Positions 1-8,632 of a stretch of DNA of 53,139 bases are shown in pieces. How positions within the stretch are numbered: the stretch's first letter is position 1; the number at the start of each line of letters is the position of its first letter. Under the pieces are notes generated by a model that saw nothing but the letters and a program-made list of their open reading frames with translations, did not search any database and was not told where the DNA came from. Both the position numbers and the translations under genes were made by a program. The stretch is from DATBFG01 sp036558645 (GTDB taxonomy: Bacteria > Acidobacteriota > Terriglobia > Terriglobales > Acidobacteriaceae). The stretch is taken from assembly GCA_036558645.1 (NCBI GenBank), contig DATBFG010000097.1:1-53139 (forward strand), written 5' to 3'.

Positions 1-107
1 GCTGTGGCCTTGGTCCCACGATTCTTCGAACGGAAACCGCTGGAATAGCCGCGCTAGCCATCGTTCAGGCCGCCTGGGCGCATTGCAGAAGAACAGAAGA
101 ATTGTAA
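1..107 (+). CDS. rsmE: RsmE 16S rRNA (uracil-1498-N3) methyltransferase, C-terminal end only
   Basis: The first complete codon is at 3 and the frame stays open to a TAA at 105-107, giving 34 residues. They contain LGPTILRTETAGIAALA, which matches the conserved C-terminal signature LGPRILRTETA of RsmE, the SPOUT-fold enzyme that methylates U1498 of 16S rRNA using SAM. The rest of the gene lies outside the window to the left. The last residues (WAHCRRTEEL) are a short tail after the family motif. The call rests on this short signature alone but the motif is quite specific. Confidence 0.7.
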   Translation, partial: CGLGPTILRTETAGIAALAIVQAAWAHCRRTEEL

Positions 108-169
108 AGCTTCGGTAAAGATCGGCACTTGAGGAGCTGAACGAGGCCAATTTTTCCGCTTATTTCAGT

Positions 170-1012
170 ATGAAAGGAAGTTGCGTGTCTCTGAATACTC
201 TTGCTGCTCCTCATCCATACGTGCTCGCGACCGGCACCGCCGCGGTTCGACGACTGCATGTGTTGCACGACATTTATTCCCCTGCCGGCCGGCGCGTCTT
301 GCTTCAGGCCGGTCTGACCAAGGGGATGCGGGTTGCCGATTTCGGCTGCGGCGTTGGCGCAACAACTCGAATGCTCGCCAAGATGGTCGGACCGTCGGGA
401 AGTGTCACCGGTGTCGATATCGACCGGGCCCAGCTCGAAGAGGCGCGTGAACTGTGTGCCACCGAGAGTCTGGCGAACACCACGTTCGTCGAGGCCAGTG
501 CATACAGTACGGGATTGCCACGAAATTCCTTTGACCTTGTTTACTGCCGGTTCCTGCTGCTCCATTTGTCCGACCCGGCGGCCTGCCTGCGCGAGATGAA
601 AGCCGTTCTGAAGCCCGCGGGCATCCTGGTCGCCGAAGACGGTGACCTCGCTTCCGCGGCCAGCGTTCCTTCCAGCGCGATGAACGCTTTTGCCGATCTT
701 TTTGGGCAACTCGGACCCGTGCGCGGTCTGAATTACTCGTTAGGCAAGGATTTGTACCACCTGGTTCTGAAAGCAGGCTTTACGAATGCCAGCCTCGAGA
801 TCAATCAGCCGGCCATTATTCGCGGGCAGAATCGGTTCTTCCTCAAGTGGAGCGTCGAGGAGGCGGGGCCCGCTCTTGTCGATGCCGGCATTGTTACTTC
901 CGATGAGCTGGCGCGAACGCTTTCCCAGATGCAGGCCGTGGTGGAAGATACTTCGGTACTGATTCTGCCGCCTCGTATGTCACTTGTTTGGGCACGAAAA
1001 ATAGGCTGCTGA
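170..1012 (+). CDS. Class I SAM-dependent methyltransferase
   Basis: This 280-residue protein has a Rossmann-type methyltransferase fold. Motif I is VADFGCGVGATTRMLA at residues 55-70, followed by the acidic end of strand 2 (GVDIDRAQ) and a post-motif FDLVYCRFLLLHL that corresponds to motif IV. These place it in the Methyltransf_11/25/31 group (UbiE-like). The substrate cannot be told: such proteins methylate quinones, small molecules or lipids. It starts 62 bp after rsmE on the same strand and may be co-transcribed. No clear Shine-Dalgarno sequence precedes the ATG. The C-terminal third (residues 170-280) is less conserved and probably forms the substrate cap. Confidence 0.8.
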   Translation: MKGSCVSLNTLAAPHPYVLATGTAAVRRLHVLHDIYSPAGRRVLLQAGLTKGMRVADFGCGVGATTRMLAKMVGPSGSVTGVDIDRAQLEEARELCATESLANTTFVEASAYSTGLPRNSFDLVYCRFLLLHLSDPAACLREMKAVLKPAGILVAEDGDLASAASVPSSAMNAFADLFGQLGPVRGLNYSLGKDLYHLVLKAGFTNASLEINQPAIIRGQNRFFLKWSVEEAGPALVDAGIVTSDELARTLSQMQAVVEDTSVLILPPRMSLVWARKIGC

Positions 1013-1161
1013 GCTGAAACTGGCTTTGTTTCGCAACAGAGCTGAGCGCGTCGGCAAGCGGAGCTCGACGAAGCCGTATCCGCCTCGCCAACGCCAGCAC
1101 CTGGAAACTCGATGTGCTGCTCGCTGATGGCTGAGAGCTGACCGCTAAGAGCGGATCAGTC

Positions 1162-2304
1162 TTAAGCCCGCCGTGGAACGACAACCGCCTGCACAGGCCT
1201 GTTTCCCACCGGAAGGATGGTGAAAAGCGAAGTCGCGACCGATGCCCAGGCAGGAAGAACCGCCGATTTCGAGCGCGTCGAACGGATTGCAGGGATGTGA
1301 ATCACGGCCATATCGCCCGATGTCTCATCGAGCACCAGCGCATATTGACTGTCGGGTGTGACAGTAATGTAGGTCGGCTTTTGGCCGACCTGGGCCACCC
1401 CGACCACCTTCCGGCTATCGACATTCAAAATGCAGATATCCGAGCCGTCATTGCTCGCCACAAACAGGTATTGTGGCTTGTCGGAGCAGGCCATCACGCC
1501 GGGTTGCCGTCCGGCCAGTACGGTCTGATCCACTTCCAACATGTTATAGGGGAATACGATGGCGACCGCGTCCATTCCGGCCCCTGAAATAAACAATTGG
1601 CCGTGGTTTGGGTTGAAACACAGATTCTCAGGCTTCATGGCTAAGGTCAGCTCTGCGATGACCTGCAGGGCGGGCATGCTGAGCGCCGTCAGCAAGGACC
1701 CGCTCAGATTGGCCACCAGCAGCAATTTCCCATCCGCCCTGAATCGCAGTTGCCCGGCTTCACCTTGTACATCTGCGTAGTAGTGGCGGCGGGTCGCAAG
1801 ATCGATCGACTCGATGGTTCCTTTCTTGCCTGTCGATACGGAAGCGTATCCCGTTTTCGAAAGCTCCAGGTCAATTGGATTGGCGCTCAGGCGGTGCCGG
1901 TACAAGACCGTCAGATTCACGGGATCGGCTTCAATTAATTCGCGGCTGTGCGAACTAATCGCGACCAGACGCTTCCCATCCGGCATGAGGCGGATAGCGG
2001 AAACTTCATCCGCCAGGCGGCGCGAGGCCACGACATTCAGCGTGTCGTCTAACATGTGCACGCTGCCATTCGACGGCGTAAGGATGTAACTCCCTCCAGA
2101 CGCAGGCCCCGGCACTGCCGCTGTTGGCGCAGCGTTCAGCCGGACCGTCTTTACCAGCCTGAAAGCAGTCAAATCGACAACGGATAGGCTATGGTCGCCA
2201 GCTGTGGCAATCAGCGCATATCCACGATATCCGGTGCCCTTCTTCTGCGCGCACCCGCCAGCGAGCGCCATACCGGTCAGCGCGAGCCACTCGCGCCGCG
2301 TCAT
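1162..2304 (-). CDS. YncE-like seven-bladed beta-propeller lipoprotein
   Basis: The 380-residue protein starts best at the ATG at 2304; a TTG three codons upstream is possible. The N-terminus combines a twin-arginine start (MTRREWLALTG) with a lipobox (LAGGC), so it is likely exported and lipid-anchored. The rest consists of repeating blades with motifs such as GDHSLSVVDL, PDGKRLVAISS, KPQYLFVASNDGSD and TPDSQYALVLDE, typical of YVTN/lactonase-like propellers. Such proteins bind ligands or partner enzymes; no catalytic residues can be assigned. It converges with the methyltransferase gene, with about 150 bp between their stops, and is divergent from mreB. Confidence 0.75.
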   Translation of the reverse strand: MTRREWLALTGMALAGGCAQKKGTGYRGYALIATAGDHSLSVVDLTAFRLVKTVRLNAAPTAAVPGPASGGSYILTPSNGSVHMLDDTLNVVASRRLADEVSAIRLMPDGKRLVAISSHSRELIEADPVNLTVLYRHRLSANPIDLELSKTGYASVSTGKKGTIESIDLATRRHYYADVQGEAGQLRFRADGKLLLVANLSGSLLTALSMPALQVIAELTLAMKPENLCFNPNHGQLFISGAGMDAVAIVFPYNMLEVDQTVLAGRQPGVMACSDKPQYLFVASNDGSDICILNVDSRKVVGVAQVGQKPTYITVTPDSQYALVLDETSGDMAVIHIPAIRSTRSKSAVLPAWASVATSLFTILPVGNRPVQAVVVPRRA

Positions 2305-2415
2305 GCGAACCAAAACGCAACCATCTGAAAATAATACCCTTGTCGGATATGCCGGGAGGACTATCCCTATGTTACTCTCTGAGTTTATTCCGCCACTATT
2401 AGAAGTCGTCCATTC

Positions 2416-3441
2416 ATGAACTTCAGGTCTGTTTTCAGCCTTATATCCTCCGACTTAGCTATCGACCTCGGAACCGCAAACACGCTGGTTTTTGCAAAAG
2501 GCAAGGGAATTGTCGTCAACGAACCCTCGATTGTCGCAATCAACAAAAACAATGGTGAAATCGAGGCCGTCGGGAAAGAGGCAAAGGAAATGGTGGGCCG
2601 CACCCCGGGCAACATCGTCGCCATCAGGCCCATGAAAGACGGGGTCATAGCCGACTTCAAAGTGACAGAGCGCATGCTGAACTATTTCATCCTGAAGGCG
2701 CATGGCCGCAAGATGCTGGTCCACCCGCGGATCGTTATCGGTGTTCCCAGCGAAATAACGCAGGTGGAGAAGCGGGCGGTGAGCGAATCGGCGTACCGGG
2801 CCAAGGCGAGCGAGGTCCACCTGGTTGAACAGGCGATGGTCGCAGCCATCGGAGCGGGTTTACCGATCACGGAGCCTTCGGGCAACATGGTCGTCGATAT
2901 CGGCGGCGGCACTACGGATGTGGCTGTGATCTCGCTCTCCGGTATTGTCTATGCTCGCTCCGTCCGCGTCGCCGGCAACGAAATGGACGACGCGATCATG
3001 AGTTACCTGAAGCGAAAGTACAACCTGCTCATCGGAGAGCGCACCGCCGAGCAGATCAAAATGCAGATCGGCTCGGCCTATCCCCTCGATCGGCCCATGA
3101 GTATGGAGGTCAAGGGCCGCAACCTCATCGAGGGCGTGCCCAAGACTGTGACGATAGACGACAGCGAAATCCGTGATGCCTTGGGGGATTGTGTCGCGAC
3201 GATTCTGAATGCCATCCGCGTTGCGCTGGAGCGCACGCCTCCCGAGCTCAGCGCCGATATTAGTGACCGCGGGATTGTGCTCACCGGCGGCGGCGCTTTG
3301 ATTAAGAACCTCGATCGCCGTATTCGCGAAGAGACCGGGCTGCCCGTTTCCATTGCTGAAGACCCGCTCGCCTCAGTTGTGCTAGGCACTGGCAAAATGC
3401 TGACCGATTTCAAGCTTCTCCGCCGGATCGCTATCGAATGA
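2416..3441 (+). CDS. mreB: Rod shape-determining protein MreB (actin homologue)
   Basis: The 341-residue protein is full length for MreB. It begins with FRSVFSLISSDLAIDLGTA, including the phosphate-1 loop (DLGTANTLVF), then the phosphate-2 loop (DIGGGTTDVAVISLSG) and the adenosine motif (LTGGGALIKNLDRRI). MreB polymerises on the inner membrane and directs the elongasome that builds lateral cell wall. It is the first gene of a mreB-mreC-mreD-mrdA-rodA block on the plus strand. About 110 bp separate it from the divergent propeller gene, and this gap should hold the operon promoter, although I could not pick a convincing -35/-10 pair. The start is set by the canonical N-terminus; there is no strong Shine-Dalgarno sequence. 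Confidence 0.98.
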   Translation: MNFRSVFSLISSDLAIDLGTANTLVFAKGKGIVVNEPSIVAINKNNGEIEAVGKEAKEMVGRTPGNIVAIRPMKDGVIADFKVTERMLNYFILKAHGRKMLVHPRIVIGVPSEITQVEKRAVSESAYRAKASEVHLVEQAMVAAIGAGLPITEPSGNMVVDIGGGTTDVAVISLSGIVYARSVRVAGNEMDDAIMSYLKRKYNLLIGERTAEQIKMQIGSAYPLDRPMSMEVKGRNLIEGVPKTVTIDDSEIRDALGDCVATILNAIRVALERTPPELSADISDRGIVLTGGGALIKNLDRRIREETGLPVSIAEDPLASVVLGTGKMLTDFKLLRRIAIE

Positions 3442-3453
3442 GCTTTCAGGGTG

Positions 3454-3521
3454 GAATGAGCCCGCGGTTTTCAGCGAGGCGAAGGTTCAGGAATGAGCCC
3501 GCGGTTTTCAGTGACGCGAAG
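3454..3521 (+). repeat. Paired 31-bp intergenic repeat, copies 1 and 2
   Basis: Two 31-bp units at 3454-3484 and 3491-3521 are separated by 6 bp and match at about 29 of 31 positions. The shared core reads GAATGAGCCCGCGGTTTTCA at the left and ends in GCGAAG. The pair fills most of the mreB-mreC gap. Two more units with the same length and order lie at 11232-11303, after rng. The units show no long perfect palindrome, only a short CGC/GCG inversion around the T-rich centre. Confidence 0.85.
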
Positions 3522-3579
3522 ACGTAAATGAGATTCTTTGCAGTGCCGGCTGCACACCATTAGAGTTAAAGAAGGAAGT

Positions 3580-4773
3580 ATGGAAGCCCTGTTGAGCCGC
3601 TACCGGAACCTGACGGTTCTGTTGGTGGTGGTTGTGGCCCAGTTGCTGTACCTGGCTTACCAGGTGAAAACCAATCGCGACGAAAGGCTGATTCGTGTCT
3701 GGGCGGTAACAGCTGTGACCCCAATGGCCGGAATCGTGGAGGCCGTGCGACACAATACCATCGGTTTTCTGGAAGACTACTTCATTCTTTTGGATGTTCG
3801 CGAACAGAACCGAAAGCTGAAGGCAGCCAACGACCATCTTCAAATGGAGAATACCTACTACCGCAACCAGCTTTCCACTGCCGAGCACGCGAGGGCACTA
3901 ACCCTTTTTCAAACACAGTCTCCCTCGAAGACCGTCGCTGCGCGCGTGATCGGCAATAGCACGGTCGCGACAGCCAAGGCTGTTTTCATTGATCGCGGTT
4001 CCACCAGCAGTGTCGCGAAAGGCATGGCCGTTGTGACGCCGGAGGGGATTGTTGGCAAAGTGGTCGCGGTCTATCCGTTGGTTTCGCAAGTGCTGCTGGT
4101 GACGGACCCCACTTTTAAAGTCGGCGTGGAATCACAGAAGGGTCACATCCACGGCGTGTTGAATTGCGGTACCGGGAAATGCGTGGTCGAAGAGATCCAG
4201 AACGAGGACAAGGTGGATGCGGGCGAACGGTTCTTCACATCAGGTGAAGACCGCATTTTTCCAAAAGGGTTCCCGGTCGGTACGGTGGTGTCGGCTGCTC
4301 CCGGACAGGGCATGAAAGACGTGAAGCTGAACCTGAGCGGCGCTCCAGGCGGCGAGCAGGAGGTGCTGGTCGTGCTACGAGGCGTCCACCAGCCGATCCC
4401 GAGTGCTCCGGCGGAGGACACCACTACTGCTATGTTGCCTGCCCCTCCTCGCGAAGGCGGCGAGGATGCTGGCCCGGAGACGAAACGGCAAACGCAGGCG
4501 GACAAAGTTGTGCAGAAGTACGAGAGCATTGGCAAAGAGCAAAACCATGTGTACGGCGCCGTGGGATCCCCAATCCCGAACTTCAACCTGAAACCGGCTA
4601 TCGCTCCGGGAGTTCCGCCAGCAGCCACTCTGGCTCCGCCGAAAGCTGCTCCGGCACCCCAAACAGCCAGTCCGGAGCCGGTTCTACCTTTGGGAGCGCC
4701 CCGCCGGAAGGTTGTTCCGCCAGCCCCGTTGGGAACGCAAACGCAAACTTCACGGCCTCCTGCCACACCATGA
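3580..4773 (+). CDS. mreC: Rod shape-determining protein MreC with a long Pro/Ala-rich C-terminal tail
   Basis: The ATG at 3580 is chosen because GAAGGA lies just upstream at a good distance; an in-frame TTG at 3538 has no such site. The 397-residue protein has a short cytoplasmic start, one membrane segment (LTVLLVVVVAQLLYLAY), a coiled coil near residues 65-100 and the two beta-barrel MreC core (VIGNSTVATAKAVFIDRGS, GKVVAVYPLVSQVLLVTDP). The core ends near residue 270. The last ~125 residues are rich in Pro, Ala and Gln and look disordered, which is longer than in standard MreC of about 280-370 residues. MreC links MreB to PBP2 in the periplasm. It overlaps mreD by 4 bp (ATGA). Confidence 0.93.
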   Translation: MEALLSRYRNLTVLLVVVVAQLLYLAYQVKTNRDERLIRVWAVTAVTPMAGIVEAVRHNTIGFLEDYFILLDVREQNRKLKAANDHLQMENTYYRNQLSTAEHARALTLFQTQSPSKTVAARVIGNSTVATAKAVFIDRGSTSSVAKGMAVVTPEGIVGKVVAVYPLVSQVLLVTDPTFKVGVESQKGHIHGVLNCGTGKCVVEEIQNEDKVDAGERFFTSGEDRIFPKGFPVGTVVSAAPGQGMKDVKLNLSGAPGGEQEVLVVLRGVHQPIPSAPAEDTTTAMLPAPPREGGEDAGPETKRQTQADKVVQKYESIGKEQNHVYGAVGSPIPNFNLKPAIAPGVPPAATLAPPKAAPAPQTASPEPVLPLGAPRRKVVPPAPLGTQTQTSRPPATP

Positions 4774-5318
4774 TCAACGAAACCAGCGACGCCATACTGA
4801 AGCGTCCGCTTCGGGATGGGTGGTTCAGCCGCTTCGAGGTTCTTGCGCTAGCGGCTATCACGGTCATCGCTATCATCGGCAAGTTTTATCTGCCGCGCCT
4901 GATCCCGCACACCGAGTGGCTGGAGTTGCCTCTCCTTCTGACCATATATTTTGGGCTTACGCGCCGCAGCCCGGTTACCTCGCTGCTGTTTGGAGCGTTC
5001 GTCGGGTTATCGGAAGACTCGCTGTCGCCGGCGAACATTCCCATCGGCATGTACGGCATCACGAAGACCCTGGTGGGTTACTTTGCCGCTTCGGTCAGCG
5101 TCCGGTTTAACGTTGAAAGCCCGGCCATCCGTCTTGTTCTATGCTTCTTCTTTTATTTCTTTCATGCGTTCTTCTATTGGGTGATGCGCCGCGCGCTGCT
5201 AGCGCAAATGGTGCCTTTTGACCCTCAGGAAACGTTCGTCCATGGCGCATTGAACGCGGTTATTGCGCTTCCTTTATTCGCCATACTCGATAGAATGAAG
5301 CTGTCCGGACCTTCTTAA
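4770..5318 (+). CDS. mreD: Rod shape-determining membrane protein MreD
   Basis: This 182-residue hydrophobic protein has about five or six predicted membrane segments, including VLALAAITVIAIIGKFYL, LPLLLTIYFGLT and VLCFFFYFFHAFFYWV. The motif GLSEDSLSPANIPIGMYGITKTLVGY is the conserved MreD region (G-x-x-x-D ... G x x x x x k). Its ATG overlaps the mreC stop in an ATGA arrangement, so translation is probably coupled. MreD is an integral-membrane member of the elongasome that works with MreC to control PBP2-RodA. Assignment is supported by position as much as by sequence, because MreD diverges quickly. Confidence 0.9.
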   Translation: MINETSDAILKRPLRDGWFSRFEVLALAAITVIAIIGKFYLPRLIPHTEWLELPLLLTIYFGLTRRSPVTSLLFGAFVGLSEDSLSPANIPIGMYGITKTLVGYFAASVSVRFNVESPAIRLVLCFFFYFFHAFFYWVMRRALLAQMVPFDPQETFVHGALNAVIALPLFAILDRMKLSGPS

Positions 5319-5339
5319 TACCTCGTTTCGGAACAACCA

Positions 5340-7265
5340 GTGCCATTGATACAAAGTGAACACAGGCGAAGCGAGGAAATACCAGCCGATCGGCTTCTTC
5401 GGGAAGATCCCAAGAAGGCAGCGGGCAAAATCGCGATCTTTCAATACTTGACCGTTGCGGTCTTCATCTTCCTAATCTCCGGATTTTGGAAGCTCCAGGT
5501 GCAGAATCCGGACGTCTACAGTGAGGCCGCGGAGCACAACCGGATCAAGAGCACTCCCATCCTGGCCCCCCGCGGGAAGATTCTCGATCGTGACGGGCGC
5601 GTCATCGTCGACAACAAAGCCTCCTATTCCCTCCTGTTGAACCGCGAACAGATCAAGCCGGAACATTTGCCCGCTATCGCGGCTGCCTTGCAGCTGGATT
5701 ACGGGGACCTTGCCGGCAAGATTCGCCGCATGGGTAACCGGCCGCAGATCATTATCAAAGACCAGCTCACGCGAGACGAGATGGCATGGGTGGAATCGCA
5801 TCAGGATCCAAGCGCCTACCCGGAAATGCAGATCATCAAAGCCTGGCGGCGTCAATATCCGCAGGATGGCTTTGCCGCGCACGTGGTCGGCTATGTGGGT
5901 GAGATCAACGAGTCGGAACTCGATTCTCCCCAATTCATCGATTACCACCAGGGTGACATTATCGGGAAGGACGGCTTGGAACGGCAATACGATCAAATGC
6001 TGCGCGGCGTTGACGGGCAGCAGCGAGTGCTCGTCGACAACATGGGCCACGAGCGCCAGGTGGAGAACGCGCAAGAAGCGGTTCCGGGAAAGGATTTACG
6101 AACTACCCTCGACCTTGATATTCAGGCAGTGGCCGAACTGTCAATGGAAGGCAAACGCGGCTCGGTAGTAGCGCTCGATCCTCGAAACGGAGCGGTTCTG
6201 GCTATGGTCAGCCGTCCGACCTTCGACCCGAATAAGTTCACCGGGCGAATCAGCCGGACGGATTGGAACCAGATTGCGAACGATCCATACAAGCCCTTGA
6301 TGAACCGTGCTATACAGGCGCAACTGGCCCCGGGATCCACGTTTAAACCCCTCATGGCGATCGCAGGCCTTGAAACCGGCGTGATCGACAGCGAGACACA
6401 CTTTCACTGTCCGGGAGGAGCATCGTTTTACGGGCACTACTTCGCCTGCCACCTGAAACACGGGCACGGCGATATCGAAGTCCACCGTGCGATTGCCCAG
6501 TCTTGCGACGTTTTCTTTTACACCGTCGGAAACCGCCTTGGCATTGACCGGATTGCCCACTATGCGGAACTGGCGGGCATAGGCCACAGGACTGGTATCG
6601 ATCTGCCCAACGAAACGCAAGGCACGATGCCCTCGACCAAATGGAAGATGCGCATGTTCCGTCAGAAGTGGTACGCCGGCGAGACAATCTCGGTCGCCAT
6701 CGGCCAAGGCGCCGTAACCGTCTCTCCGCTGCAGATTGCCGCGGCCCTGGGCGGCTTAGGAGCAGGCGGCAACTGGTACAAACCGCATCTTGTCCAGACT
6801 GATCATCCGGTTTTACTGAGAAAAGGAAACTTTCGGCCTGAGAATCTTCAACAAGTGATTGCAGGGATGTACGGCGTAGTGAATGAGGGTGGCACAGGGC
6901 GCGCGGCATATCTGCCGGAGGTGAAAGTCTGCGGAAAAACCGGTACCGCCCAGGTTGCATCCAGCAACCTCACGAAGGGAGCGAAGCTGCACAGCGCTCT
7001 GGCGAATAACGCCTGGTTCGTCGGCTTTGCGCCCATGCAAAATCCTGAAATTGTGGTGGCTGCTCTTTTCGAGAACGGAGAAGAAAGCTACAATGCTGTG
7101 CCCATCGTGCGTGACGTTTTGAAGGCTTACTTCGACAAGAGAGCAAGACAAGGCAAGCCATTGCCCGAGATACAGACGGCGCGCCGGAACGCGCCTTTCA
7201 AGCTTTTCACTCTTCCCAGTCCCGCGATGTTGAAAATCTCTCTCGAGTCAGGAGCGCTTCGGTAA
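5340..7265 (+). CDS. mrdA: Penicillin-binding protein 2, elongasome transpeptidase
   Basis: The 641-residue class B PBP starts at a GTG. It has one membrane anchor (IFQYLTVAVFIFLISGFWKLQV), a PBP dimerisation/pedestal domain (APRGKILDRDGRVIVDN and onward) and a C-terminal transpeptidase domain. The three active-site motifs are S333-T-F-K336, S388-C-D390 and K533-T-G535. It cross-links peptidoglycan in the periplasm during elongation together with RodA. Its stop codon overlaps the rodA start (TAATG). Spacing to mreD is 21 bp, consistent with one operon. The family's usual length is 600-650 residues, so the gene is complete. Confidence 0.96.
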   Translation: MPLIQSEHRRSEEIPADRLLREDPKKAAGKIAIFQYLTVAVFIFLISGFWKLQVQNPDVYSEAAEHNRIKSTPILAPRGKILDRDGRVIVDNKASYSLLLNREQIKPEHLPAIAAALQLDYGDLAGKIRRMGNRPQIIIKDQLTRDEMAWVESHQDPSAYPEMQIIKAWRRQYPQDGFAAHVVGYVGEINESELDSPQFIDYHQGDIIGKDGLERQYDQMLRGVDGQQRVLVDNMGHERQVENAQEAVPGKDLRTTLDLDIQAVAELSMEGKRGSVVALDPRNGAVLAMVSRPTFDPNKFTGRISRTDWNQIANDPYKPLMNRAIQAQLAPGSTFKPLMAIAGLETGVIDSETHFHCPGGASFYGHYFACHLKHGHGDIEVHRAIAQSCDVFFYTVGNRLGIDRIAHYAELAGIGHRTGIDLPNETQGTMPSTKWKMRMFRQKWYAGETISVAIGQGAVTVSPLQIAAALGGLGAGGNWYKPHLVQTDHPVLLRKGNFRPENLQQVIAGMYGVVNEGGTGRAAYLPEVKVCGKTGTAQVASSNLTKGAKLHSALANNAWFVGFAPMQNPEIVVAALFENGEESYNAVPIVRDVLKAYFDKRARQGKPLPEIQTARRNAPFKLFTLPSPAMLKISLESGALR

Positions 7266-8353
7266 TGGCAGTCTACCGTCCGATCCGGGATCTCGACTGG
7301 CCTCTGCTGATCGTTACCCTGGCGCTGTGCACGCTTGGTGTATTGCAGATTTACAGCGCTACTCTGGGCACCAAATGGGAGGACGCCTGGTGGAAGCAGA
7401 TTCTGTGGGTCGTAACCGGCCTCGCCATGATGTGGGTAGCGTCCATGTTGGACTATCATGCCTTGTTGGGGCGGGTGTTTTACTTCTACGTCGGGTGCAT
7501 TGGACTCCTGCTCGCAACTGCGCTCATGGGCAACCGGGTATTCGGCTCAACACGATGGATCAAGGTTGCGGGTTTTACCTTGCAGACATCCGAGTTTGTA
7601 AAAATCGTTTTGATTCTACTGGTTGCGAAGTTTCTGACCGACATCAAAGCCGAGACGCTCGACTGGAAGGATTTATTGAAGTTGGGCGCTTACGTAGGAA
7701 TACCGACGGTCCTGGTGATGAAGCAGCCGGACTTGGGGACTTCGTTAACCTACATTCCCATTCTGGTGTGCGGTGTTCTGATGGCGGGCTTGCGATGGAA
7801 ATATCTGCTTATTATTAGTGGTATTCTGCTAGTCACGCTACCGATCGGCTATCATTTTCTTAAACCGTACCAGAAGGATAGGCTTGTCAGTTTTATCAAC
7901 CCTGATCGCGATCCGAAAGGAACGGGCTTTCAAGTGATTCAGTCGAGAATCGCTGTCGGCAACGGCGGCATGTGGGGCCGCGGATCGAAGGAAAGTTCCC
8001 AAACGCACTTGGGCTTCCTTCCCGTCCCCCAAACAGATTTCATCTTCTCTTCGTTTGCGGAAGAGCATGGATTTGTGGGCATTGTCATTGCGCTCGTGTT
8101 GTACTTTCTGCTGATTATGCAGGTGGTGCAGAACGCGCAGACGGCTACTGACAAGGCAGGACTGTATGTCTGCATGGGTGTAGCCGCGCTCTTGCTTTTC
8201 CACGTGCTGGTGAACGTGGGTATGGTGATCGGAAGAATGCCGGTCACTGGCATCCCGCTGCCGCTCATGAGTTCGGGCGGGTCCAATACGTGGTCGGTTT
8301 TCCTGATGCTGGGCTTGGTAAATAGTGTCAGGTTGCGTAGATTTGTAAATTAG
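7265..8353 (+). CDS. rodA: RodA, SEDS-family peptidoglycan glycosyltransferase
   Basis: The 362-residue protein is a polytopic membrane protein of the SEDS family. Recognisable family segments are NRVFGSTRWI near residue 90, FQVIQSRIAVGNGGMWGRG in the large periplasmic loop, LPVPQTDFIFSSFAEEHGFVG, and the last motif GIPLPLMSSGGSNTWSVFL. RodA polymerises lipid II into glycan strands in partnership with PBP2, whose gene overlaps this one by a single base. It closes the contiguous shape operon; the next gene, rng, follows after 279 bp. Confidence 0.96.
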   Translation: MAVYRPIRDLDWPLLIVTLALCTLGVLQIYSATLGTKWEDAWWKQILWVVTGLAMMWVASMLDYHALLGRVFYFYVGCIGLLLATALMGNRVFGSTRWIKVAGFTLQTSEFVKIVLILLVAKFLTDIKAETLDWKDLLKLGAYVGIPTVLVMKQPDLGTSLTYIPILVCGVLMAGLRWKYLLIISGILLVTLPIGYHFLKPYQKDRLVSFINPDRDPKGTGFQVIQSRIAVGNGGMWGRGSKESSQTHLGFLPVPQTDFIFSSFAEEHGFVGIVIALVLYFLLIMQVVQNAQTATDKAGLYVCMGVAALLLFHVLVNVGMVIGRMPVTGIPLPLMSSGGSNTWSVFLMLGLVNSVRLRRFVN

Positions 8354-8389
8354 TTAGATTCAGTTCATTGAGCTTCGACCTTGGAGAGG

Positions 8390-8632
8390 CGGGCTCGACA
8401 GACGGGTCCGACTGAGCGGAACAAGAGAGTTCGGATTGCCAGCGAGAATTTCGCTGAAGTAAGGACGATGTAAAACGCATCCCAACACGCGGGTGTTCTC
8501 GAGCAAGCCTCCATCCGGGTGCGGCGGCAAAAAGGTTTTGCGTTTGGCAGCGGCGGGAACGCCGCTGGTAAACGCGGTGCAACTCCGGGTTTCTTGTGCT
8601 CTCGTCATCGGCCCGATTACAGGCGGTGATTC
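8390..8632 (+). ncRNA. Candidate structured 5' leader of rng
   Basis: The rodA-rng gap of 279 bp has no gene but contains three compact hairpins in the plus-strand transcript. They are AACAC/GTGTT with a 4-nt loop at 8484-8497, GCAAAA/TTTTGC with a 3-nt loop at 8527-8541, and the strong AGCGGCG/CGCCGCT closed by a GGAA tetraloop (GNRA type) at 8549-8566. In Escherichia coli the long 5' leader of the RNase E mRNA has hairpins used for autoregulation, so a similar role is an inference here. No known riboswitch class is recognised. Confidence 0.4.
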
